NCBI GenBank assembly: GCA_030430565.1
Contig: JAUIKS010000020.1
Coordinates: 1 to 64,000, forward strand
Source: Polyangia bacterium
GTDB lineage: Bacteria > Myxococcota_A > Polyangia > Nannocystales > Nannocystaceae
Reading direction: 5' to 3'
DNA length: 64,000 nt
Part shown: in pieces, positions 11,604 through 19,302 of the stretch
Numbering within the stretch: the first letter of the stretch is position 1
Layout of the letters: each line of letters opens with the position of its first letter
Notes under the pieces: generated by a model
Seen by the model: the letters and a program-made list of their open reading frames with translations, nothing else
What the model was told of the DNA's origin: nothing
The model's database searches: none
Position numbers and translations under genes: made by a program

Positions 11604-11725
11604 GGCGGCGAGCGTCGAGGGGTCTTGTTCAGCAGCGTTCACGTTCACCTGTTGTGTCGTCGCGCCGGCGCCGGCGCGCTCGGGAAGGAGGTCGTCGCCC
11701 GTGCTGCAGGCGACGCGTGGATCGA

Positions 11726-11754
11726 GTGACCGCTCGACAGAAAACAATTACGGC
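11726..11754 (-). promoter_or_regulatory. Bipartite upstream motif, copy D (histidine kinase)
   Basis: On the minus strand this reads GCCGTAATTG, then 13 nt, then GGTCAC. It is one of five matching sites in the window. It points towards the histidine kinase gene and lies about 120 bp upstream of its likely ATG. Probably a promoter or operator; see the other copies at 18255, 23450, 26296 and 26380. Confidence 0.6.
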
Positions 11755-11770
11755 GCGAACTTGCGCCCGC

Positions 11771-11796
11771 GTGAGCGCGCGTGAGCGCGCGTGAGC
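11771..11796. repeat. Short tandem repeat GTGAGCGCGC
   Basis: The 10-bp unit GTGAGCGCGC occurs at 11771-11780 and 11781-11790, followed by a partial third copy (GTGAGC at 11791-11796). It lies in the divergent region between the histidine kinase and lipoxygenase genes. No role is evident. Confidence 0.6.
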
Positions 11797-11951
11797 CTCG
11801 ACCCCGCCGCGTCACGCATCTCGCGGGCGCTGCTCGATCGCGCACACGCTGACACCTTCGCGCGCATCTGCCGTTGGGCATCTTCAATAAACCTGTCCGA
11901 ATGTTCCATACGCGTAATTGATCTCGAGGTCAGAGCTCACCCGGAGAGCGT

Positions 11952-13646
11952 ATGTCGCCGAAGATCGCCTCCGTTCCCCGTCACGTGCTGACCGCGCTGC
12001 GCAAGCGCAACCCGGCGTCGCCGTGTCTCCCAGCGAGCGACCGCGGCTCGGCGCGGCGCCGTCGGCAGCTGGCGCTGGCGCGCCGACGATACAGCTACGC
12101 GCCCCGAGGGAGCGTCGGGCATCAGCTCGGGCGCGCACCGGTCTCGTCCCGCATCCCGCTGGCCGCGCGCTACGACTGGAGCTGGGTCGGGCCGTACCTG
12201 CCGCGCTTACTCGACAGCCTGACCCAGGCGACCCGCGCCTGGATCGACCTGGGCCCGCAGCGCCGCGACGCCCGGAAGGTCGGTCTCGACGATCACGCGT
12301 TCGCGCGGGCACGCGTCGGCGGCGTAAACCCGCTGACGATCGAGCGCGTGCGCGCGCTCGACGATCTGCGCGACCGACTAGATATCTCTGAGGACATGTG
12401 GGAGCGAACGCTGGGAACACAGGCGCGCGTGACACGGGAGATCGCGGACCAGCGCTTGTTCATCGCCGACTATCGCCCGCTCGCGCGCGCGCTGCTGCAC
12501 GGATCGAGCCGCGACCTGCGGTTTCGCGAGCGTTACCTGGCGGCGCCGGTCGCCGTGTTTCGCGAGCTCCGCTCAGCCCCGCGCCCGCGCCTTGAGCCCG
12601 TTCTCATCCAGCTCGATCAGCGGGATGACCTCGGGCTGCGCCCGTCCGCGTTCGCCCCGGGGGACGGCGCTGGCTGGCGCCTGGCGAAGCTGTACGTGCA
12701 GAGCGCGGACGTGAACCTCGGCGTGCTCGGGCATCACCTCGGGGGCTGTCACGCGCTCGCCGAGGCCTTTGCGCTTAGCACCCCGCGTCAGCTGTCCCCG
12801 CGTCACCCCGTGTACGTGCTCCTCGAGCCACATCTCGCCTACTCCCTCGCCGTCAACCGGGCCGCGCACACGCTGCTCACGCGGCCGGGCAGCGTGTTTG
12901 AACAGGTCTACTCGGGATCGCTGCCGTTGACGCGCAGCATCGTCGCGCGCGCGCACGAGCGCCTGGCGAGTCAGCCACGAACGCTGGCCTTTGACCTCGA
13001 GCGACGCGGCGTGACGCGCTATCCGCTCGACTATCCCTTCCGCGACGACGCGCAGCTCTACGGGCCAGCGCTCGCGCGTTTCGTCCGCACGTACCTCGCG
13101 CGCTTCTACTGCGACGACGCGGCGGTGCGGGGCGACGGCGAGCTCCAGGCGTGGGCGGCGGAGCTCGCGTCGCCCGCCGGCGGAGACATGACGGGGCTGC
13201 TCCCCGAGTCGCGGCTGCGCACGCGGGAGGAGTTGAGCGAGGTGCTCGCGCGCGTGCTGTTCGTCGTCGGGCCGCTGCACGCCGCCTTGCACTTCGCGCA
13301 GCCAGAGCTCCTCGTCGAGCCCGACGTGTACCCGGCCGCGCTGTTTCACCCTCCGCCGCGTCACGGAGAGGTGGTCAGCGCGAGCCGGATCTCTCGGACC
13401 TTGCCGCCGCGCGCGGTAGCGATCGTCCAGGTGCTCAACAACCGCGTCGCCGACTACCGGTTTGATCGAATCGGGGACTACCGCCGCTATCGCCTCGGCC
13501 AAATGCCCGAAGCCCGCGATGCCATCGTCGAGCTGACGCGCTCGCTCCGGGCGATCGAGTCGACGATCGCCGCTCGCAACCTCGCGCGGGTCGACCCGTA
13601 CACGTACCTGCTGCCCTCGCGCGTGCCGAACAGCGCGAACATCTGA
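11952..13646 (+). CDS. Lipoxygenase-family protein
   Basis: This 564-residue protein has the landmarks of the lipoxygenase catalytic domain: DHAFARARVGGVNPLTIER (about 114-132), LFIADYRPL (169-177), WRLAKLYVQSAD (242-253), and RQLSPRHPVYVLLEPH (279-294). The expected non-haem iron ligands can be placed as His262 and His267, His443 and His447 (in HAALHF, where plant enzymes have Asn for the second), and the C-terminal Ile564 (VPNSANI). Lipoxygenases add O2 to polyunsaturated fatty acids to give hydroperoxides. The conserved HQL of many family members is replaced (GVL), so substrate preference may differ. There is no signal peptide. The gene lies 20 bp ahead of an FAD-linked oxidase in the same direction, probably one operon. 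The N-terminal 60 residues are Arg-rich, so the true start may be further in. Confidence 0.88.
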   Translation: MSPKIASVPRHVLTALRKRNPASPCLPASDRGSARRRRQLALARRRYSYAPRGSVGHQLGRAPVSSRIPLAARYDWSWVGPYLPRLLDSLTQATRAWIDLGPQRRDARKVGLDDHAFARARVGGVNPLTIERVRALDDLRDRLDISEDMWERTLGTQARVTREIADQRLFIADYRPLARALLHGSSRDLRFRERYLAAPVAVFRELRSAPRPRLEPVLIQLDQRDDLGLRPSAFAPGDGAGWRLAKLYVQSADVNLGVLGHHLGGCHALAEAFALSTPRQLSPRHPVYVLLEPHLAYSLAVNRAAHTLLTRPGSVFEQVYSGSLPLTRSIVARAHERLASQPRTLAFDLERRGVTRYPLDYPFRDDAQLYGPALARFVRTYLARFYCDDAAVRGDGELQAWAAELASPAGGDMTGLLPESRLRTREELSEVLARVLFVVGPLHAALHFAQPELLVEPDVYPAALFHPPPRHGEVVSASRISRTLPPRAVAIVQVLNNRVADYRFDRIGDYRRYRLGQMPEARDAIVELTRSLRAIESTIAARNLARVDPYTYLLPSRVPNSANI

Positions 13647-13665
13647 GCCTGAGAGAGAGCTGACG

Positions 13666-14988
13666 ATGAAGCGACGTTGGAGCAACTACCTCGGGAATCA
13701 ACGCTGCCGGGCCGAGCTGCGAGCGCCGGCTTCCCTGGTGGCGTTGTCGCGGACGGTGAGGTGCGCGGCGCGACGAGGTCGTGTTCGGGCGGTCGGGAAC
13801 AGCTACTCCTGGAGCGCGCTCGTGCCGACCTCCGGGACCATGATCAGCCTGCGACGGCTGACGCGGTGTCTCGAGGTCGACGCGATGAGCGAGACGCCGA
13901 GCATCCGCGTCGAGTGCGGCATGAGCGTGCGTGAGGCCGAGGCGCACGCGCGGGCGGCGGGTCTGGTGCTGCGGTCGCCGACCATGTTCGACCGCGTCTC
14001 CGTCGGCGGCGCGCTTGCGACCGGATCCCACGGCGCCGATCTCGAGTCCGGTTGCTTCTCGGATTCTATTCTCTCGGCGACGCTGGTGACCGCCGATGGA
14101 TCCGTGCTCGAGATCTCCGGAGGCGAGACGCTCGACGCCCTGCGCGTCGGACTCGGGGCCCTCGGGATCCTGTACGCCGTGCGTCTCCGCTGCCAGCGCG
14201 CGTTCGCGGTGTTCAGCGAGGAGCGCTGGCTCGACCTCGAGCCGACGCTCGAGGAGCTGCCCGCGCTGGCCCGTAGCGTCCGCTTCGCGCAGCTATGGTA
14301 CTTCCCGTTCGTAGATCGAATTGGCTTTAAGGGCATGTATACGCTCGACGCCCCGATCCCCACGCGCTCGCGCGGCGCCCGGGCGACGCGCTGGCTCCGT
14401 GACCAGGCGGCCGTGATAGGCGGATCGACCGTGCTGCCGGCGCTCGTGCGCGCCGCGCCGAGACTGCTGCCGAGCGTGATTCGATCCGGCGGCGCGATCG
14501 CGGTCACGCCAGGGGCGCGTGTGTCGTCGGCCTGGCACGAGTTTCATTTTCATCAGGGGTACATGCGCTGCTGGGACATGTCGTTCTCGCTACCGCTCGA
14601 CGGGGCCCCGCGCGCGCTTCGGGGAGTGGTCGCGTACGCCGAGCGAGCACGCGGAGATGGAGAGTTCCCCGTGAACATGGCTGTCTACGCACGCTTCACG
14701 GGGGCGAGCAGCGGCTTCTTGGCCGCCAATCATGGGCGTGAGAGCTGCTTCGTTGAGGTCGTCTCCGCGCGGGGTACCCCGCGGGTCGAGCACCACTTCG
14801 CTCGGATCGCCGAGGAGTTGCTTGAGCTGCCGGGAGCGCGCATGCACTGGGGAAAGCACATCCCGGACGCCGAACGCTTGCGCTCGCGCTACCCCGCGCT
14901 GCCGCGGTTTCAGGCTGTCCGCGCACGCCTCGATCCTCGCGGCGTGTTCCTCAATCGCCACCTAGAGCGCGAGGTTCTCGGGCTGTGA
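13666..14988 (+). CDS. FAD-binding oxidase of the aldonolactone oxidase type
   Basis: A 440-residue protein with an N-terminal FAD-binding (PCMH-type) half: RAVGNSYSWSALVPTSG at about 41-57 and GGALATGSHGADLESG at about 113-128. A C-terminal half of the ALO type follows, with MHWGKHIPDAERL and LDPRGVFLNRHLE near the end. Relatives oxidise sugar lactones such as L-gulono- or D-arabinono-1,4-lactone using O2. The His that carries covalent FAD in many family members (G-x-G-H-S) is Tyr here (NSYSW), which suggests non-covalent flavin. GAGAGAGAG just upstream of ATG 13666 gives a good ribosome-binding site. Linkage to the lipoxygenase suggests a shared oxidative pathway; the substrate is unknown. 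Confidence 0.85.
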   Translation: MKRRWSNYLGNQRCRAELRAPASLVALSRTVRCAARRGRVRAVGNSYSWSALVPTSGTMISLRRLTRCLEVDAMSETPSIRVECGMSVREAEAHARAAGLVLRSPTMFDRVSVGGALATGSHGADLESGCFSDSILSATLVTADGSVLEISGGETLDALRVGLGALGILYAVRLRCQRAFAVFSEERWLDLEPTLEELPALARSVRFAQLWYFPFVDRIGFKGMYTLDAPIPTRSRGARATRWLRDQAAVIGGSTVLPALVRAAPRLLPSVIRSGGAIAVTPGARVSSAWHEFHFHQGYMRCWDMSFSLPLDGAPRALRGVVAYAERARGDGEFPVNMAVYARFTGASSGFLAANHGRESCFVEVVSARGTPRVEHHFARIAEELLELPGARMHWGKHIPDAERLRSRYPALPRFQAVRARLDPRGVFLNRHLEREVLGL

Positions 14989-15057
14989 GGCGAGCGCGGG
15001 CGAGCGCGCGCCACGGATGGCGTATCTTCGTCCAGTTGTTCCGCGGGAGCGAGGCGC

Positions 15058-17499
15058 GTGGTGAGAATCCTTCGACATGTCTTAAGGGCTATATCTCTGT
15101 GCGCCGCGCTGGCGAGCGTAGGCCTCCCCGCTAGCGCGGTGAGGGCCGACGATAGCGAAGGACGTGGCCTGAGCGAGTTGTCGCCCTACGCGCTCGAGCG
15201 TTTCGGCTGCGCGTTGGCCGTCTCCGGCGACACGCTGCTGGTCGGCGCGATGGGTGCGAACCACGTTGGTTTCGACGCCGGGATCGTGTACGTCTACGAG
15301 CGCGCGCGGTCGAGCTGGCGCTGGGCTGGGGAGCTGCGGCCAGATCCAGCCGAGCCGTTCGCGTACTTCGGGAACGCGCTCGCGCTGTCCGGCGATCATG
15401 CGCTGGTCCTTGATACGCAGCATCGCGGCTTCACCGACTGGGTGAACGGCCCCGGGAACCTCGACCTGTATGAGCGAGCCGGTGGCACCTGGCGCAAGGT
15501 CAGGCGGTTTGGTCCGGGCGTGGGGTTGAGTGACGACGCGCGAGTGGACGCCGCCGCTGTCGACGGAGACCGCGCGGTGCTGACGGTGTCACCCGGTTCT
15601 GAGCTCATGGTACTGGAGTGGTCGGGCGATGGCTGGGACGAACGCGCGCGGGTCCCGTACAGGGAGGACGGCGACAACTTCTCCGGCTCCAGCGTCGCGC
15701 TCTCGGGCGACCGAGTGCTGATCGGCGGCGGGTCGTCGGCCGCCGTGATCGAGCGCGAGGGGTCTGAGTGGCGCCGCGTCGAGACGTTGAGCGCCGCCGA
15801 GAACCGCTACTACGCGCGCGTCGATCTCGACGGTTCGTTCGCGCTCGTCGGCGACCGCGTGTTCCGGCGCCAGAACGACGGCGCGTGGGTGGTCGAGGCC
15901 GATCTGCTCGCCGACGAACTCACCGGCGTTGAGCTCGATCATCGAGACTACCTGAACGGAGCTATCGACGGGGCGCGGATCGGCCTACATCGACACAACA
16001 CGGTTCGCGTGTTCCTTCGCGACGACGACGCGCGCTGGATCGAGGAGGGGCGGTTCTCGCGCCCGGAGTCTTCGCAGGACATGCCTCCGGTATCCGATCA
16101 GCCCCTTGTGCTCGAGGGGAGCGCCCTCGTCATCGGCTCGCCAGCCGACAACAGCGTCGCCTACGAGGCCGGCGTCGCGCACGTCTTTGAACTCGGAGGC
16201 GCGTGGAAGCACGCCGACACGCTCCGCCCCGATGAGACCCGAGAGGCGGGGGGCTGTCGGGTCGACCCCTGCTTCGAGGCGGACGTCGAGTTGATCTCGC
16301 TCGTTCTGGCGCTGCTGCTTCTACCTGGTTTTACACGCAGGAGGTCTTGCGCGCGCGCGTGGCGGGCGTCGAGCGTCGCCGGCCTCGCGCTGCTGCTGTC
16401 GGCCCCCCTCGTCGCGCGGGACGCCGAGGCGTGCTCGACCCTCGCCCCAACCCCGGGGCTGAGCATCGCGGAGGAGGTGACGCGAGCCCAGATTGAGACG
16501 CTCCCGCTGCCAACAGACGGCGTGCTCGTCGTCTCGGCGATCGCCGCCAGCCTCGAGTCGGCCGAGGATGCGCTCGACTACATCGAGCACGAGGTGCGCG
16601 ATGGCGACAACACGATCCCGGGCTCGCTCGAGGTCCGCGAGGTCTACACCGACGGCTCGCTTCGACGCGGCGTCCTGTTTCTGTGGCGCCCGGACGAGGC
16701 GCTCGCGCCAAACCACGAGTATCAGCTCGAACTCTCGGCCGCGCACGGGCACGCGGGCGTGTACCTTGACTACGCTGAGACGCTCTCGTTGAGTTTCTCA
16801 ACCGGCGCGGGCCAACACGCGCCGTTGGGGGCGCTCGAACTCGAGCTCGAGGCGACCACCGCCAATGTCGAGACGCTTGAAGAGGTGTGCTGTGACGTGG
16901 GCGGATCGAGCTGCGGTTATGAGTACATCTGCGTGTGGTCGAGCATCCGAGAGGAACCGGCGCTTCGCGCGGTCGCCACGATCGAGGGCGCGCCCGATGA
17001 GCCGCAGCTGACGCATGTATGGGTCACGCGCGTCGGGCCGGATGGCGTCGCGCTCGACCCCGCAGACCCGCTGTCTGGAGGTCCCCCGTACGTCGACGAG
17101 CTCCTCGAGTCTCGCTTTGAGCCGGTGCTGGGGCGCGTTGAGGAGACCGTCGTGTTTAGCGAGGTCGAGGACGAGTATTGCGTGATCGTCGGCGCGACCA
17201 GCCTGATCGACAACGAGACGATCACGCTGCCGCCGCAGTGTGTGGCCCACTCGGCCGCGACTACGCCCGAGCTCCTCGAGCGCACGCCCGACGAGCTCGA
17301 CGACGCGCTCATGAGCGGAGGGGAGTGCACATCGGCGCCCGTCTATAAGAGCACCGGCGAGCAACTGTTTCCACGCGAAGAAGAGGCGGGCTGTCGCGTC
17401 GCGGGGTCACGCGAGGGAGCCCGAGGCTGGCTCCTGCTCGCGCTGCTGCCGGCGCTGCGCCGGCGCCGGGTTTCGAGGTCGGAGCTCATTCGTAGGTGA
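15058..17499 (+). CDS. Surface protein with two signal/sorting modules fused in one frame
   Basis: The 813-residue frame reads like two exported proteins joined. Residues 1-30 are a signal peptide (LRAISLCAALASVGLPASA). Residues about 35-395 hold repeated blocks of the form ALSGDxVLIGG / VYVYER, typical of an FG-GAP-like beta-propeller. At about 399-432 comes a Cys-rich, hydrophobic, Arg-rich tail (GGCRVDPC ... LVLALLLLPGFTRRR), which looks like a MYXO-CTERM sorting signal. It is followed directly by what looks like a second signal sequence (SVAGLALLLSAPLVARDAEAC). A second Cys-rich domain of unknown family (with CCDVGGSSCGYEYIC) ends in another Cys-hydrophobic-Arg tail (AGCRVAGSREGARGWLLLALLPALRRRR). 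No stop or start separates them. Loss of a stop codon, or a genuine two-part surface protein, would both explain it. Confidence 0.7.
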   Translation: MVRILRHVLRAISLCAALASVGLPASAVRADDSEGRGLSELSPYALERFGCALAVSGDTLLVGAMGANHVGFDAGIVYVYERARSSWRWAGELRPDPAEPFAYFGNALALSGDHALVLDTQHRGFTDWVNGPGNLDLYERAGGTWRKVRRFGPGVGLSDDARVDAAAVDGDRAVLTVSPGSELMVLEWSGDGWDERARVPYREDGDNFSGSSVALSGDRVLIGGGSSAAVIEREGSEWRRVETLSAAENRYYARVDLDGSFALVGDRVFRRQNDGAWVVEADLLADELTGVELDHRDYLNGAIDGARIGLHRHNTVRVFLRDDDARWIEEGRFSRPESSQDMPPVSDQPLVLEGSALVIGSPADNSVAYEAGVAHVFELGGAWKHADTLRPDETREAGGCRVDPCFEADVELISLVLALLLLPGFTRRRSCARAWRASSVAGLALLLSAPLVARDAEACSTLAPTPGLSIAEEVTRAQIETLPLPTDGVLVVSAIAASLESAEDALDYIEHEVRDGDNTIPGSLEVREVYTDGSLRRGVLFLWRPDEALAPNHEYQLELSAAHGHAGVYLDYAETLSLSFSTGAGQHAPLGALELELEATTANVETLEEVCCDVGGSSCGYEYICVWSSIREEPALRAVATIEGAPDEPQLTHVWVTRVGPDGVALDPADPLSGGPPYVDELLESRFEPVLGRVEETVVFSEVEDEYCVIVGATSLIDNETITLPPQCVAHSAATTPELLERTPDELDDALMSGGECTSAPVYKSTGEQLFPREEEAGCRVAGSREGARGWLLLALLPALRRRRVSRSELIRR

Positions 17500-17512
17500 A
17501 TGCCGTCGAAGA

Positions 17513-17527
17513 CCACTCATCGAGTGG
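17513..17527. terminator. Small hairpin between convergent genes
   Basis: CCACTC (17513-17518) and GAGTGG (17522-17527) form a 6-bp stem with a 3-nt loop. It sits between the stop of the surface protein and the stop of the sigma factor gene. It may serve as a weak bidirectional terminator. Confidence 0.4.
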
Positions 17528-17547
17528 AGCGAGGTCGCTTCAGAAGC

Positions 17548-18165
17548 TCAACGGTTCGCGAGGTGCGCGCGGACTTGCCCGACCCACGCGTCGACGCCGG
17601 CGATTGTGCTCGCGCGTAGGTCTGGGTCGGCGGTGACGGCCTCGATCTCGATGTGGAAGAGCTGGCGCGCTCGCCGAATCCGCGAGCGCGCGGTCCCCTC
17701 CGGGACGCCGAGAATCTGGGCGATCTCTCGCGCCTTCAGGTTCTCCCAGAAGTACAGCTCGAGCACGACCTGGAGCTCGATCGGGATGCGACGCAGCGCC
17801 TGTAGCATCACCTGGATCTCGCGCTGGCGATGAACGACCGAGCTGGGCGTCGGCTGCACGTCGACGATCGAGTGCGACATCGGGTCGAAGCGTTTGTCGT
17901 GACGCTGATAGCGGCGGAAGTGCTCTAGCAGGATCATGCGCGCGATGCCGAACAGGAAATTCTTAAAGGTCGTCTCTTCGCGCTTGTTAGGGAACTTCTC
18001 GACGCAGCGCAGAAACGTCCGCTGCACCAAGTCCGGCGATTGCTCGGCGTTGACCTTGTTGTAGAAGAATCGCGAGAGGCACGCGTAGTGACGCTCGAAC
18101 AGGCGCTCACCCGCGCGATCATCTCCGCTCCGCCATCGCTCGACGAGTTCCGCGTCGTTTGGCAC
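17548..18165 (-). CDS. ECF-subfamily RNA polymerase sigma factor
   Basis: The 205-residue protein has sigma region 2 (about 18-90, including LFERHYACLSRFFYNKV, SPDLVQRTFLRCVEKF and FLFGIARMILLEHFRR) and sigma region 4 (about 120-175, RIPIELQVVLELYFWENLKAREIAQILGVPEGTARSRIRRAR). Regions 1.1, 1.2 and 3 are lacking, which defines an ECF factor. It steers RNA polymerase to a dedicated promoter set. No anti-sigma gene follows; the 3' neighbour is convergent. The divergent neighbour at 18306 carries a bipartite motif in the shared upstream region, and that motif recurs ahead of three kinase genes and another lipoprotein gene. This factor is the natural candidate to read it (inference). Confidence 0.93.
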   Translation of the reverse strand: MPNDAELVERWRSGDDRAGERLFERHYACLSRFFYNKVNAEQSPDLVQRTFLRCVEKFPNKREETTFKNFLFGIARMILLEHFRRYQRHDKRFDPMSHSIVDVQPTPSSVVHRQREIQVMLQALRRIPIELQVVLELYFWENLKAREIAQILGVPEGTARSRIRRARQLFHIEIEAVTADPDLRASTIAGVDAWVGQVRAHLANR

Positions 18166-18254
18166 GTCGAAGAGAGTAGTCGGTTGGTCCCCCTAGGACC
18201 ACACGTGGGCGACACGCGCGAGAGCGCGAGCGCGCGCGAAAAAAAAACTTCGCC

Positions 18255-18286
18255 GTCGTAATTGTTTTTCGGGGCGCCGGTCACCC
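18255..18286 (+). promoter_or_regulatory. Bipartite upstream motif, copy A (ADYC-like lipoprotein)
   Basis: GTCGTAATTG at 18255-18264, a 14-nt spacer, then GGTCAC at 18279-18284. The gene start at 18306 is 20 bp downstream with a purine-rich ribosome-binding stretch between. That spacing suits a promoter with a very short leader. This copy lies in the divergent region next to the ECF sigma gene. Confidence 0.65.
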
Positions 18287-18305
18287 GGAGAACAGAGAGA
18301 CCCGA

Positions 18306-19295
18306 ATGAGCACTTCCACTCCAAACCCCGTCCTGTCTGCTTCCTGCGACCGCGCGCTCAAGCTCGCGCTCATGCTCGGCGTTGCGCTGACCGGCGCCGC
18401 GGCGGGCTGCGACTCACCCGAAGAGTTCCTCGAAGGCGACGAGCTCGAGCTCCGCGACTGCGGAAACCATTGCGGCGTCGATTTCAATACGCCGTACTTC
18501 TATGGCAACGAGCGCTTCATCGAGTTCGACATCGGGGGCGGCGTCCACACGAACACAGAGGGGCATTCGGTCACCTTCCACGGCGCGCTCCACCCGAGCT
18601 GGGGAGCGCTCGCACCCGGCGAGCTCGCCGTGCATACCAACGGGAAGCTGTCGCACGCAGGTTTACCCACCGGCGACCCCACGGGTCTCATGATGGCGTT
18701 CACCGTCGACGGCCAAGCCACGAAGCTGCGCGTCGCTACGGCGTTGGAGCGACCGGATGTGGGCTGGGTGTACGAGTTCGAGGAGGTCGTGAACGACGAG
18801 TGGGTGCCGCTGTGCGAGCCTGACCCCTACGGCGACCGCTCCGCCTACCTGTACCGGGACTTCGAGCTGGTGACGAACGGGCCCGCCACCGGGCGGATCG
18901 TCGATGCCTACGACATGATCCAGATCGCGTGCACCTCGGGCGCGGCGGGCAAGGCGACCTCGTTCGGCTTTCGCCCGCTGATCGAGGATGAGATGAGCCA
19001 GGACATGTTTGAGGCCGCGCTCCGGGCGGTGCGCCTGGATCTCTGCAGCGACGGGACCGCGTACACCGTGCCCGGGGCGGAGGTCGCGTTCAACGACATG
19101 AACGGCAACGTCGAGTCTCCCCTCGACACCGAGGGGCTGATCCGCGAGGCCATCTTCGATAAGTGGGGCGCGGTGTGCTGGGACGGCGCGCTGCGCCCGG
19201 GCGCGACCGCGCCGAGCTGCGAGCTCCCGCTGTGCGACGACTGGCTCACCGAGAACGCGTCGCGCTCCGATTTGGTTGAGACCTTCATTCAGTAG
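18306..19295 (+). CDS. ADYC-like lipoprotein
   Basis: The N-terminus has a lipoprotein signal: hydrophobic LALMLGVALTGAAAG followed by Cys35 as the lipidation site. The mature protein is about 295 residues with paired Cys motifs (DCGNHCGVDFN near the start). A central block, RAVRLDLCSDGTAYTVPG, resembles the ADYC motif region (RADYCG..S.T..G) of myxobacterial exported proteins, as seen more clearly in the gene at 50989. The end, CELPLCDDWLTEN, parallels the CAIPACDTFDVDDGEWLT end of that protein. The family has no established biochemical role. A consensus upstream motif 20 bp ahead suggests control by the ECF factor encoded on the other side. Confidence 0.72.
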   Translation: MSTSTPNPVLSASCDRALKLALMLGVALTGAAAGCDSPEEFLEGDELELRDCGNHCGVDFNTPYFYGNERFIEFDIGGGVHTNTEGHSVTFHGALHPSWGALAPGELAVHTNGKLSHAGLPTGDPTGLMMAFTVDGQATKLRVATALERPDVGWVYEFEEVVNDEWVPLCEPDPYGDRSAYLYRDFELVTNGPATGRIVDAYDMIQIACTSGAAGKATSFGFRPLIEDEMSQDMFEAALRAVRLDLCSDGTAYTVPGAEVAFNDMNGNVESPLDTEGLIREAIFDKWGAVCWDGALRPGATAPSCELPLCDDWLTENASRSDLVETFIQ

Positions 19296-19302
19296 CCAAT
19301 GC

